From the NCBI RefSeq assembly GCF_007655135.1, contig NC_045134.1, positions 26,126,568 through 26,190,567 on the forward strand: DNA of 64,000 bases. The letters run 5' to 3'. The notes beneath the pieces were generated by a model. That model saw only the letters and a program-made list of their open reading frames with translations, made no database searches and was not told where the DNA came from. The translations under genes were made by a program, and so were the position numbers. Position 1 is the stretch's first letter. Each line of letters starts with the position of its first letter. Positions 35,919 to 48,119 of the stretch are shown here, one piece after another. The DNA comes from Punica granatum. Lineage: Eukaryota > Streptophyta > Magnoliopsida > Myrtales > Lythraceae.

Positions 35919-37140
35919 CCTATGCATACGTACGACCAATCTACAGCAGCTCAACTTATTACGTTCATCCTGCAATAGAAATCATCATGTCTAGGGTTTT
36001 GAAGGACTTCGTGGTTTTTATTTTTATTTTTTATGGTCGATCAGATGTTGTTTCATACAAACTTTCGGTGGTGTAGCGATACGACTAGTTGTCCCACTCA
36101 GTTTCGTGTTATACACATGCATGTATTTTCTTGTAATTATTAAGTTCTAGCTAGTCTTGCGTGTTGTTTGAAATTAAACAAATGAGTCTCAGCAGCAAAC
36201 TACTTCTCCCTCCCTCTGAATCAGCTTGTGCATACCTTGATTAATCGAACATATGGTCAGCCAAGTCGAATAGCAAATCGTTTATACTTGACCTGGGAGA
36301 TTCACATGGATAAATATCCTAACGATTGGATATGAGAGGATTTGAATTTGGTTACGTTGGCCTCTTTGAATAATTGTCCACAATCATAGGCCAAACCCCT
36401 TGGTATATCGAAAATGCATCACGTCAAGGTTATGCCACAATAGATGTTGCTGCCCATATGGTAAAGTGAAAATAATACTTTTAAGTTTTTTCTTCCATCC
36501 TATGGGTGCATTCCCACTTAATCCATCTACATGCTTTTGATCAAGTGACTGAATATACATACACTAATCCCTCGGTCCAAAAAAATGCACTTTGATCCAA
36601 TCTAATCGGCTTAGAGCTCAAGTGATATTGTTGGGGATTTTCAGACCCCGCCTTTGCATTGTAAGACTTATTTTGGATTTCTGTTTCGATGTCCTTCATT
36701 AAAAAAAGAAAAAGAAAAAAGAAAAGGATAATATTGATTCCTAACTCCTTTATTTCCTCAAATTGGCAGTTTTCCAATTTTCAAACGAGGTTATCAATTG
36801 ATATAACTCACAAACCAATGACGAAATTCTGTGAAACTGAAATAGATATAACACACAGAGACTCATACATCGATAACACGGTCTGTTCCCGTCTCAAAAT
36901 CTAGTTACAAGTACGGATGACTGCTGAGCTAGCTAATAATAAGAAGGATGGCGAGAAAAAGAAATAAGAAAAAGCAATATATATCTAATGTCGATCGGAA
37001 TACGTTTTTGGTCATTAAGGACACTAGCAATTAGCCCTAATCGATCTTTTCGTTCCATAATCAGAAGATGATGATGGTGACAGTCATCAATGTTATATTT
37101 TTTATTCTTGTTATTACGTACGTATATATTATATTTTTAA
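35919..37140. other. Spacer between the convergent PIF-like and dCTP pyrophosphatase genes
   Basis: The PIF-like 3' UTR probably ends near 36150-36180. The remaining ~1 kb shows no gene or clear repeat; it is AT-rich with poly-A/T runs. Confidence 0.4.
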
Positions 37141-37663
37141 TTAAGATCGAGCAACCGGGTATTTCCTAGCGTTCTTGGTGATCTTGGTGAGAGCGGCTTG
37201 GCCGAGATCGAGGCCGCAGACATCAGCCAGACGGACGAGATAGAGAAGAACATCGGAGAGCTCTTCCTCCAAGTGCTCCTTATCGGCTGTGCTCCAGTTG
37301 GGCAACCCCTTGGCCACTTCCCCTTTCCACTGGAATATCTCCGACAGCTCTCCCACTTCTCCCACCTGCCCGAAAACAATTGATTCGGGATGAGCTCTAT
37401 GTACATATCCACGTTACTTCGAAACATATGTGTACATCTACATCTCCAGTACGTGCCTAATTGCGAACAAATTAATGAAAACATCGAAGAAGAGAGCCAT
37501 GACAGAGTTATGTGTATAGACTTACTAAGGCTAGGAGGAGATTTCTTGGGCTGTGATATTGAGTCCATCCTCTGACCTCTGCAAACTCAGAAAGCCTATC
37601 TCTGATCTCCAAGAGGGACACATCCCAATTGGGTGTTTTTGATTCCTCACAAGAGCTCTCCAT
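37141..37663 (-). CDS. DCTPP1: MazG-type dCTP pyrophosphatase, 120 aa
   Basis: Two exons on the minus strand, 37663-37526 and 37365-37141, join in phase 0 (NLLLAL|VGEVGELSE) to 120 residues, close to the size of the family core. The all-alpha NTP pyrophosphohydrolase signature is complete: RDRLSEFAEVRGW, then GEVGELSEIFQWKGE with the E-x-x-E metal ligands, and LEEELSDVLLYLVRLAD with the second E-x-x-D set. The enzyme hydrolyses dCTP and modified dCTPs to dCMP and PPi, cleaning the nucleotide pool. There is no obvious transit peptide, so it is probably cytosolic. A TTTAAATA box lies on the minus strand about 60 bp upstream of the ATG. Confidence 0.9.
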
Positions 37664-37719
37664 CGTCTCTCTCTCTCAGCTCAATGTTCCTTCCACACCC
37701 CCTCATGTACAATCCATAT

Positions 37720-39319
37720 TTAAAGACAAGCCATAGCCTAATTAATTAATTAAGCACGTACGGCGGGTTTCGCACGATTCAGTTACTGTAACAATATCAG
37801 TGACATAATATCGATCCAAAATACATGTTCACAATGGACATGGACAAATAACATACAGAATCAAACCGAAAATCTCTTGATGACAATGTAGTGATGATTA
37901 TGTCGCTGCGACGTACATTTTTACATCCGATTGAGAATGGTTTTAGTGGGAGAAGCACTCGAGTGCTAGTTCAATACAAGAAAGCACGTGGAGGTCTGAT
38001 AAAAAGGAATAAAATGTGCTCCTATTGCCTGACTTGATATCACTAAGCTAACAGCCTAACACCATCACATGCATATGTAGTCTTTATTCTTAAAATAGAC
38101 ATAAAATGCTGGCCTAGAAAAACCCTACCATTGGCTATGAGGTCTCCCCTACGAACTTTTGCTCTTTATGGAATCCTTCATTTGTTGTTGGGTTTGGATC
38201 CTTTCGCAATCTCACACGACAAAATCAAAATGTAATTGGATCATGGTTTCACCCACAATTATACTTTATTTATTAATGGAAGATCACTACATAACTTTTA
38301 TATATTCCCCTGCATACCAATCAGCACCTTTCAATGATGAACTTATTGCAGCCTAAGTTACCTACGCTCCCCATTTCGATCGAAATAATCACATACGCAC
38401 GGACAGTCGACCATCAAGTTCCGCATTCTCCAGAATCCAGACATGCCGACATCCATGGCACCAAGCCAACGGCTTCGGATAATCGTTAATTACTCCGAAA
38501 TTACTGCGAAATCCATTAGGCTTGACATTTTTTTTTTGTGTACACCATCTGATATCCGAAAGTCCAATAGATCTCTACTAATTTAGGATTCAGTGAATCA
38601 ATCTATTAAGAGGTAAAACTCTCATAGGATTAAGTTTCTCCACTCACAAGATGTGTACAATGAATAAAACACATTTTATTGTTGGAGACATTGATGAAGG
38701 GATTGATGTACGTGCATACGGAAATAAACTTAATGGGTAATTACATGAATAAAATCAAATGAAGAAACGTATATATACGTTACTGCTGAGGATTGCTACT
38801 TCAAGGCGGACAATTTCGTGACAATTCAAGTGGCCACCATGCTTTGATTTGGCCTATGTCGTTGTAGGAGAGGCACAAGCATATATATATATATGTGTGT
38901 GTGTGTGTGTACATAGCTAGCATGCATGTTTTTTTTTGTGCTATGTGTGTGTGCGCGTGTGTAAATCAAGAGGATAATTGTCAACTTGTAATTGAAAGCA
39001 ACAAGACGCACATATACGGCTGCTTAAGAAAATTTAAACTCCGCATGAATGACACATATTTCATGTGCTTATGTTTGTCATGTCGGCTTTTGCTTCATCA
39101 TCAACTGTACCAGATATAGCTCTTATGCTATCCTTGACAAGTGATGAAAATATATAGACAGCCAATCAGTCGAGCATCTTAAGCCGAGGGCACGAGTTGA
39201 ATCGACATATAAACCGTATCATCGATGCAAATTAAGGGACATCAAGTTAATTTTTGGCTAGTAGCCAATTGTAAATACGGTTTAGAGATTCGCCTTGATT
39301 TTGATTGGATCTTTGCAGC

Positions 39320-39350
<31 letters not shown>

Positions 39351-42300
39351 GGCCAGTTTGTCTTTAGGGGTCCACTACTAGTCTACTACTGTACTAGGCA
39401 GCGTCGTTTGTGATCAATTCCCGAACAACTCACGATTTCCTCTCTCTCTCTCTCTCCCTCTCTCTCTTTTTTCTTTTTAATCTTTTAACTCGAATCCTCT
39501 TCTTTAATTCATTCAGCAGAAGAATTCTAATCTTTATTTTACTTCCATAAAAAAATCTTTATTTTACTTAAAAAAAGTAAATCACATAGAAAATCACGTG
39601 ATTTATTTATTTTTTCAAATCAAATCAGTTCATATATTATTTCAAATTTAAGTGAGATTTGGAGCCAAAATTGGAGTATTATATGTGAAGACTTAACCTA
39701 ATTAATGTTAATTTCTGCATCATCTGTTTTGCACATGGACTATCCAAAAATCTTATTCCCTTCTTCTATTTGCAATTCAATGTGTGTTGGTTGTTAGATA
39801 ATCAGCCAAATTCGTTTTGATCAGAGACAAAGACGTGTTTATTAGGTCAGCTAGAGAACGCAGATAAGTTTGCCCATCAAAGGTTAGGATAAATTCGACC
39901 TAAATCAAAATACAAATCATGTGTTTTCTGCATCTCTTTTTAGTTATGGTTAATTAATTTTATGTGGCTTAAATTAGTACGTCTTACCAATTTTCTTCTA
40001 TCAAGAGATATAAATGTCTTGTTAATTAGGTTTGCTTTTTGGATCGAATTCCTTTGCAAGACATCATCCCGGCCCTCCCCTATTGAGCTCTATTATACTG
40101 CTCAGCTTAATCATGTACAAGTAGATCACGAGCTCTCTCCGGTTGAGCTCGAGTTGGCCCTAATACTTTAATTTGTGATCTCATCTGCCCTTCTCTGGCG
40201 TTCATTAAACTCACGCTTTTGTCCCGATCAAAACGGCTTTATCCTATCACGCCCAGATCATCATGCTGAGGTACGAATAGAAGATGGGAAAATGGATTTG
40301 ATAACTGAGGCGCAAAAGAGATGGAAAATAATCAATGCTAAGTAGGGTCACTCAATAATACTATTTGACTAGTTTTTTATCCAATACGTTTCATGTATTC
40401 TTCTACCATATCTTATTGTAATTATTTACGTTTTGAAACACAAGATTTCATATTAAAAATAATAAAAAATTTCAATTATTAATTATAATTTCAAATATTT
40501 GTCTTAACATTTTTTTTGTTAAAAACTAGAATAAGTTAATTATTTTTTCCCATATAGCAAGTTAATTATTATATTAATATTGTGATACTATTTATTTCAA
40601 ATGATATGTATCATCATATTTTTGTTAATTATCATTATAGATTGACAATTAATAATTAGAATAAAACTTCATTTTGTAAATAATATTTATGGGATCCTTA
40701 TTTTTAATATGTTATTTATGAGTTTAAGCTCAAAGCATAATATAATTTTCATTTATAAGACCATAACCTTTTGAAAATTATATTTTTATTTATAAGCTTA
40801 AAACATTTATATATATTTTGTAACAATTATTCCAAATTTTGGATTATATATTGGTTTCTTAACACAATAAAAGATTTTTAAAAATTAATTTCAAATTTTC
40901 TCTAATAATTAAATAATAAAATTATACTAATTTTACATGGTTCAATATATATTTTGCATCAAATAGTCCTAGTTAAGATGCATGATATTATAAATTTATT
41001 TAATAGTAAATATATTATAGAGTTTTGTTATAAATGATGACATTCTTATGATAAGTTCATATATATTTACTTCATTATCCATTTTTTAAATATGAAAATT
41101 TGTGACATCCTTGTTTAATTTTTATATTATCATAAGTTCATGAATAATAATAACAATTTTAATCTTATAATAAAAATTAGTTTAATATACAATTAAATAA
41201 ATAAAATTCACATGATTAAATCAACTCTCCCAAACTTTTTAAACTTTTGTTCACTAATGAGAGATCATTTATTAATATAGGAGTCATTTTTAGTTATATG
41301 ACCATAAGTTCGTAGAGTTTGTGATTTGTTATTATTTTTTGGAAAATTTTTATATGAAAAACTAATTATATTTTTAGGATTCTATCTTTGCATTATATGC
41401 AGTTTCATCTTTTCATATATCTATTTCATTTATATAATAATTATATGTATTTTTAAAAAATAATTTGCTTTTTGAGAATCATAAAAATATCAAAAAATAG
41501 TTTAAAATTTCACGTAATAATTTTTGAATAGTAGCTTTAGATGAAATTAGACTAACTAAGTTATTCAGTATTTTTTTTAATTTCCCTTATAAATTTGGTC
41601 TATATATTTTTAATCTCAATTTTATATATTTCAATTTCTTTCATATGCCAGTAGTTTATAATTTACTCATATATATGATCAATTAATTGTTTTTCAATAT
41701 AAGTTATATAATAATATCCAATATTTCATTGTTATATAATTATAAATTGATAATTAACCCTAATAACTATGACCCTATTTATTGCAAAGTGGAGTCAATT
41801 TTAATATATACTAGTTTTTTTTTGTCCAGAGCATGCTTTATATGGGTTCATATTCATATATCGCTATATCATTTTTATTGTAACTATTTATATTTTTAAA
41901 CATGAATTATTTTATACAAAATAATAATAATTTTCAAATTTTAATTTTCATATAAACAATAATTTTCAATAATTTTTAATAAAACTTATTATAATAATAA
42001 TAATTTCTATTCAATTAATATATATCACATTTTTAAATTAACCGTTATTATAAATTTAACACATATATTAATTTTTGTAAATAGAATATAAGTTTTTATT
42101 TTTAAAACATTATTTATAACATCCTTATCTTTATATTTATTTTTATTTTTTATCCGTTAATAGCATTATGTTATAAATTCGTTCTTTTATAGGATCATGA
42201 TAATTTTAGAAATTTTATATATCATCAATTTTTTTTGGTAGTGTTTATATCATTTGATGTTTTATATATATGTTCATTTTTAACACATATATACTTTCTT

Positions 42301-42600
42301 ATAACAATTATTTTGATTTTGAAACATATATTTGCTATTTGACACAAAATATGTCGAAACTTAATTTGAAGTTTCATTCTATAATCAATTAAGAAAATTA
42401 TACTAATTTGCAATGGTTCTAGAAATATTTTTCAACTTTGGTCTCAATGCATTATATATTTATTATACATATTATTATAGATATTCACATAAAACTAGTT
42501 ATGTATTTTTTAATTACAAAATTTGATGAAAATATTTATTTTTTGATTTCTTACATTACCATAATTTCATATATTACATTAATTTCATCCTTTTAATAAT
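37720..42600. other. Intergenic, increasingly AT-rich spacer
   Basis: No supported gene. It contains a SINE fragment (38528-38640), (TA)n/(TG)n at 38880-38911, (TA)n at 39320-39345 and a CT tract at about 39440-39468. From about 40380 the DNA is very AT-rich with Helitron-like remnants, including a possible decayed minus-strand CTAGT end near 41811. ORFs there are chance products of low complexity. Confidence 0.4.
38528..38640 (-). mobile_element. 3' fragment of the SINE family seen at 33556
   Basis: On the minus strand the text runs ATGAGAGTTTTACCTCTTA, then a diverged stretch, then GACTTTCGGATATCAGATGG and an A-rich end (plus-strand poly-T at 38528-38537). Each piece has a counterpart in 33640-33730. 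The box A/B half is not recognisable, so the copy is truncated or diverged. Confidence 0.5.
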
Positions 42601-42825
42601 AGAAATTAGGTTAATATCTAATTCCATAATTAATTATTAGTATACTTAATTGTCACTTAATTTTTGAATTAGGCCTTTTCTAATAAGCCGAAAAAATATT
42701 GAGTTTTCATAATTGGGCTTGATTTGATTAAATCAATTCTCTTAATTTTTTAGTATATTATTTAAAATAATTTTTCTTTTAATGAGAGAGCATTTATTAC
42801 AATAGAATACAATTTTACATATGTA

Positions 42826-42870
42826 CTAGTATTTAATCCTGTGCATTGCATGGGTTTGTGTTTATATATT
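42826..42870 (-). mobile_element. Helitron-like 3' terminus (minus strand)
   Basis: On the minus strand a short imperfect palindrome (CCCATGCAATGCACAGG) is followed by AT and ends CTAG with T next. This is the hairpin plus CTRR signature of plant non-autonomous Helitrons. The duplicate at 54271-54315 keeps a less decayed form (CCCGTGCGTTGCATGAG on plus). The 5' end is not assigned. Confidence 0.5.
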
Positions 42871-43749
42871 TATATTTGTACGTATAATAATTATTACAGT
42901 TTAAGTCTTTCAGATATTAGTTTACTTATTAGTAATATTTATTGAAAATAAAAGTTCCTAACAATCAATTTTCAACATTAATTTTTTATAGAGTTGTATG
43001 AATGCTTTTGAATAGTTCAATTATAATTTTATAATCAACGTTCTCATTATATCTTGTAAATTTATTTAATTTCTTTCACAATCTTAGTTTGTATTATATG
43101 TATAATTATTATTTATATTATTTTTCAAATTTATGAAATCTTCCTTCTGATAATGACTGTTGTTATACAATATAATATCATCTTTTTCAATTTGTATAAT
43201 CTTCTTTCGTGGGTGAGGATTGTGGTTGTTCTACATAATAAGACATTATATATATATATATATATATTTTTCATATATGTATATTAACTATATTTTTTCT
43301 GCATACTTTTTATATATTTCTAATAATTTTAGAATTTATTAAATGGTACATTTCTATGATTCATGACCCTTACTTTTAACACGTTAAATTTTATTTTTTA
43401 ATATGTCCGTAGATGTATATGTTTAGTTCTTGTGATATAATTTACATATGCTCATTAATTGTCATAAGAATATAAAAAATTTTATATCAATTTCTATAAG
43501 ATAGACTCAATTTTTATAATGCCATGTTAAGTTAATTGTTTATATACACTCATTACTCATGCATAATTAAAAAATTACAACTAAAATTTTCTCTTATTTA
43601 ATTGTATATAGCAAGAGATTTACGTGCATTTATTAAATATTTTCAATTATTATTCTTTGTTTTTAATTTTACTTTCCATATTCTTTTAATTTTCTTTTAA
43701 TTTTTTATAGTGAGTGGGAGATTTGATATATTAATTGCATTTATTAAAA

Positions 43750-43750
<1 letters not shown>

Positions 43751-43796
<46 letters not shown>
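43751..43796 (+). repeat. (ATT)n trinucleotide tract
   Basis: About 15 ATT units; the equivalent place in the right copy (near 55178-55192) has only a few. Confidence 0.85.
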
Positions 43797-43797
<1 letters not shown>

Positions 43798-43889
43798 CTT
43801 TTTTCACATATTTTTAATATTTTCTTTTAAGCATTTATTATTCACCTAATCTCATTTATTGTGCACCCAAGTAAATTTTAATTATATAT

Positions 43890-44655
43890 GAGTAAATTGC
43901 ACAAGTGGTCCAAAATGTTTTACAAATGTTTCATTATGGTGCAAAAAGTTTTTTTCGATACATGATGGTACAAAATGTTTCAAAGTTGTTTCATGATGGT
44001 ACAAACCGTCAACTCGAGCTTGACGCCGTCAAGCCGACGCTGACGTGGCCACTACGTGTCACCTCCTTGCTAACATGGTCGAAAAATTTTAAAATTTTAA
44101 AAATAATTTTAAACTTTTAATTTAAAATTTAAATTTAAAATTTAAAGTAATTTTAATATTAAATATTAATTTTTTATAAATTTTTTTTTAAAAATAAAAA
44201 ATTTTAAAATAATTTTTTATTTTTCTAAATTTTTACTATTTTTTTGTTTTTTTGTATTTTTTATTATTTTTTACATTTTTCAAAAAAATTAAAAAATTTT
44301 ATATTTTTATAAAATAATTTTCAAAATTTTTAAAATTTTAAAATATTTTTGAAAATTTTTTGAAATTTTTTACTCTTTTTTTGTATTTTTTTAATTATTT
44401 TTTGTATTTTTTTGGACTTTTTAAAATGTTATTTTCTCTTAAATGACGTGGCGCACTATGATTGGTTCCACGTAACAAAAGTGACACATAGGAAGCGCCA
44501 CGTCAGCAAAATGTTAACGGCGTCATGGCCAATTGATGGTTTGTACCATCATGAAACAACTTTGAAATATTTTATACCCTCATATAGCGAAAAAAACTTT
44601 TTGGACCATAATGAAATATTTGTAAAATATTTTGGACCATCAGTGCAATTTACCC
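43890..44655. mobile_element. MULE-type MITE, 766 bp, with empty site in the paralogous copy
   Basis: Terminal inverted repeats of about 200 bp: left GAGTAAATTGCACAAGTGGT, right inverted GGGTAAATTGCACTGATGGT, continuing with near-matching text to the GACGTGG words. A perfect 9-bp duplication ATTATATAT flanks it (43881-43889 and 44656-44664). The right duplication copy has a single ATTATATAT (55285-55293) and no element. Size, long arms and 9-bp duplication fit a Mutator-like non-autonomous element. The interior is AT-rich and non-coding. Confidence 0.9.
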
Positions 44656-44733
44656 ATTATATATAGATATGGATTTTACATTTAGTAAATTTTTTACTTC
44701 AAATCTTACTTACTTATAAAAAAAATTAACGAA

Positions 44734-44912
44734 TCTATATATAATATATAATTGTTGGAGCATTCATAATTCTTTGTCATTTGTACAAAATCTGCAAATG
44801 GAGGCATCTCATTCGACGATTCTTAGAATGCGACATTTAATACATTTCTATAACTTATTATTATTACTATTTCGTAAGTCAATTATCAATCAAATGGGAT
44901 AATTACTGGGAA

Positions 44913-44954
<42 letters not shown>

Positions 44955-45278
44955 TATTATTATTATTATTATGATAAAATGGATAATTTCTTGGATTAAC
45001 GTTATTATTATTATTAAATAATAATTACTACAACTTTTTCTTCTTCTTCTTCAACAATCCACTATCAAATGGGATAATACTATTTTGTTGGCCCGTTATC
45101 AATCAAATGAGATAATTGCTGGGGAAATATTATTGTTATTATTGTTGTTGTTGTTATTATTATTATTATAATGATTATAAAATGAATAATTCTTTAGGTT
45201 ATTTTGTAAGCCCATTATCAATCAAATGGGAAAATTTTCATATATAATAAACTTGCACAGCGCGGGTCCATTGGCTAG
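44734..45278 (+). mobile_element. Short AT-rich Helitron-like element
   Basis: It starts TCTATATATAATATATAATT after an A. It ends with a decayed hairpin (ACTTGCACAGCGCGGGT) and CTAG followed by T, matching Helitron insertion between A and T. The interior contains (AAT)n/(ATT)n tracts and repeated AATCAAATGGGATAAT words. The right copy (from about 55375) lacks the 3' end beyond about 55725. Confidence 0.55.
44913..44972 (+). repeat. (AAT)n followed by (ATT)n palindromic tract
   Basis: An AAT run turns at about 44953 into an ATT run, making a perfect inverted repeat with arms of about 20 bp that could form a hairpin or cruciform. Confidence 0.85.
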
Positions 45279-45911
45279 TTTGTTTGATTTTGAAAGAAAA
45301 TGAAACAACTAAACTAAAAAAGTATATTCTGATATTAACTTTCTAGATTCAATCATTTAATTTTCTTGAAAGTGATATTTCAACAAATTATGGCCAAGAA
45401 TGATGCTTTTTGGTGACATCTAAACTAAAATGGAGTGATTAATTGAGGCACTCACTCGAAAGCAAGAGAGGGAGAAAGAGTAAGTCCTAAGAATTTTTTT
45501 ACATAATATTGGATGTGGTATGAATGAACCAATAAGATTTGCTATGATCGGTAATGTACATGATAGTTAGTTGTGACAACACGTTGTGGGCTATACGATT
45601 AAAAAAAAATCTCATTGGGAAGGTACAACCTCATGATAAATGTACCAAAATGTCGAAAAAATGTTGAATTTTTTTTTTTTAAAAAAGGAAATTTAGGACC
45701 ACAATACGCACTATAGATTGGAACAAGCAAAGGTTTTGTCTATTTTTGTGGCACGTGTTGTTGGGAGAAAAAAAGAGATTTTCTGAGTTGGTTTTCATTT
45801 TTGATTTTCGTCTGTTTTTATTCCCTCTTTTGGCCTTCCAATTAATATTCCCCATCTTCATATTATCTTCTTCAGTGAGAGAGCCAGAGAGATTTGCAGT
45901 TGCAGAGAGAA

Positions 45912-46910
45912 ATGGAGAAGGCTTTGACAAAAGTTGGGAGCTTTTGGATGTCCCAAAGGCCAAGCAAGAGATCTCCCACATCACTGATGACTTATCCGTA
46001 CGGCTCTTCCCCTCCTAACTTCTAATTAAGCTCGATTAGCTGGGCAAATGTTCTTAAGTTCGTGCATTGTGCTGATCATTTTGCTGAACAAGCAATCCCG
46101 AGATTCCGTTGATTCATCGGTCCTCTTCTTAAATCTTTTGAACCTTATGTGGTGTGATAATGTTGATCTCATCATGGTGACAATGCAAGCATGCCATTCC
46201 GATGTTAATGTTATATGCTGATGCTTCTCTATTAGTTATAGCACATACAGAGATTGAAAACAATGACGAAAACCGAGAATTTCAACTGCAATTTTCTGAA
46301 AATGGATGCCCCACAACAGCATTCTTTGGAGTTCAAGTTCATATCTATGCGGCCAACTTCATATTCTAATTCTGCTTTTGGAAATATGCATTTGTAGTGT
46401 TTGTCGAGCACGGTGGAGGAGAAGGCCAAGTGGTTAATCAACAAGCTAAAAGGTACTGATCTGTCTATGTGCGCACATATATGATCGAACAATCTCTCTT
46501 GTTCATTTGAGTTGTTTGCGTGCTTTAACGCGTTATGATTAATGTCCATCTCATCAGGGAAGCCGTCGCAGGCCTTGACAGATCTCCTCCGAGATCACCA
46601 CCTACCTCCAGGCCTCTTCCCCCAGAGCATAACATGCTATGAGTTCGAAGGGACAAAGGGCAAGCCCATCGTATACTTGCCTTCTTCTTGCGAAGTCCGC
46701 TTCGAGAATTCATCAGTCGTGAGGTACGCGAATCGGGTCAAAGCGATCTTGTCGAGAGGAAAACTTACAGCGATCGAAGGAATGAAGACAAAAGTGCTAG
46801 TGTGGGTCAAAGTGACCGGGATTAATATGCATCGAATGGTTCTCTCATCGCTAGGGCGAGAAATTGTATATTTAAGTTTGTTTGCTGTGTCCTGTAGATT
46901 ATTCTCCTAG
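45912..46910 (+). pseudogene. DUF538 gene, left copy: frameshifted and truncated
   Basis: Exon equivalents are 45912-45997, 46398-46452 and from 46558, with the same splice sites as the intact paralogue at 57311-58329. Exon 1 is one base short: CCCAAAGGCC here against CCCAAAAGGCC in the intact copy, which shifts the frame after the 15th codon. In exon 3 homology stops at 46829, and the frame then runs through unrelated sequence to a TAG at 46908-46910, replacing the last 36 residues of the domain by 26 others. The promoter region still holds a G-box CACGTG (45752-45757). It is probably non-functional, though transcripts are possible. Confidence 0.85.
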
Positions 46911-47367
46911 CAACCGCGTTTTTTGTGGAAAATTATATGCTCCTTGACGAAGACTTCATTCGATAAAGCAACCCATGTTAATTAATTAATCAACCATATT
47001 AATTATCCCCTCTTTCTGGCCATTTCATTATTTAGCGGCTTTTTTAAACTCTGCCCTTACACAAATTTTATTAGTTATTAAAGTTAAAACTAAAGAATCT
47101 ACTCTTCCATCTCTTTGAAATCTCGGGTTTATTCAGTCCATCTCATGAATGTGGCTAGGCCAATATAAATTATTTGCTTGACCGACCGTGAAGGAATTAC
47201 ACTGGACTACAACCTCAGAAAACATGCCCTTACACTAGAAAGAAAAAGATAAAGAAAATGTCTCCTATTCAATTATTGCTTTCTTCCAACTTAATTTTAC
47301 TAGGCCGATACAGCAACTAACAACATGTGCGGTACATGAAGTTTCCTAAACCATTTATTCCAACCGT
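46911..47367. other. Spacer between the DUF538 pseudogene and the membrane-protein exon
   Basis: AT-rich; homology to the right duplication stops at 46829 and the membrane-protein duplication starts near 47300. Nothing else is seen. Confidence 0.4.
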
Positions 47368-47818
47368 CTAAACCATTTCGATCGAAGCATTTCCCGTCAA
47401 ATCAAGGACTCCTGAAAGTGGTCCATCATCAATTGGTTGAGTATTGGTCAGCCGAAGGGGAAGGAGTTCTCGTCCCAGCGTACATAGTAAAGCAACATCA
47501 AATATTACAACATTTATGAAGAACCACGCATGGAGGGAAACGCACATCCATAGGATCATCTCGAACCCGAGCATCCCGAACATCATTTCCGCACGTAGGA
47601 AGGTCGAGTGAGAGCTCAATCTCATGGACACTATTAGATGAGTGATAGTGTATAAGACTTCAATTGCATAGTAGATCCACTTAATTGTACCAGAGACTTC
47701 AAATGGAGCATGACTCATGAAGGAGAGCCAGATATGTGTTGCTAGTAACATGAACAAATTGGCGACCACTAGTACCTTGCGAAGGTTTCTCACAAATTGC
47801 CGCCGAAGCTCACCGCGG
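47368..47818 (-). CDS. Unidentified multi-pass membrane protein, terminal exon
   Basis: A minus-strand exon from a good acceptor (GGTTGCTTGCAG, exon starts 47818) to a TAG at 47370-47368, about 150 residues. It begins RGELRRQFVRNLRK and has several hydrophobic segments (VLVVANLFMLLATHIWLSF, IKWIYYAIEVLYTITHLIV, FGMLGFEMILWMCVSLHAWF, NVVIFDVALLC), so an integral membrane protein is likely. It ends TGNASIEMV. I do not recognise the family. Upstream exons are not identifiable before about 48100, so this may be the leftover 3' part of a duplicated gene. A broken copy lies at 52273-52665. Confidence 0.5.
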
Positions 47819-48119
47819 CTGCAAGCAACCAGCCAACAAGACATTAGCAAATGATTTGTAAGATCAACCTCTTCTATAAGGAGAATGTATGGACTACAAC
47901 ATAAAACTGCATGGACCAATGGAGCAGGGCAAGATCTGATTGAAGGTCAGCATGTGAAAGCAGAAGACTGGACTGGAGCACAAAAGGACAAGTTATTCCC
48001 CCAGGCCCGCCTGTCCATAGAAAAGGCCCGCGGGCTTGAATTACCCAATTATCAAATATTTCAGTGGCTCTTTAATCTGGAAGTGTTAATTCTCGTTTTA
48101 CAGGTAAACTACTTAAAAA

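Larger units (their letters stand above)
42601..46829 (+). repeat. Segmental duplication, left copy (A1-B1)
   Basis: It aligns with 54048-58221 in the same orientation, from the shared start GAAATTAGGTTAATATCTAA to the DUF538 coding region, where homology stops after the ATG codon at 46827-46829. By eye, similarity is about 90 percent in the parts compared. The copy differs by a 766-bp MULE MITE (43890-44655) and by longer trinucleotide tracts. Confidence 0.85.

Noticed and set aside
43753..44972. Trinucleotide arrays considered as CRISPR-like or satellite arrays
   Set aside because: They are simple microsatellites without spacers; CRISPR is not expected in a plant nuclear genome.
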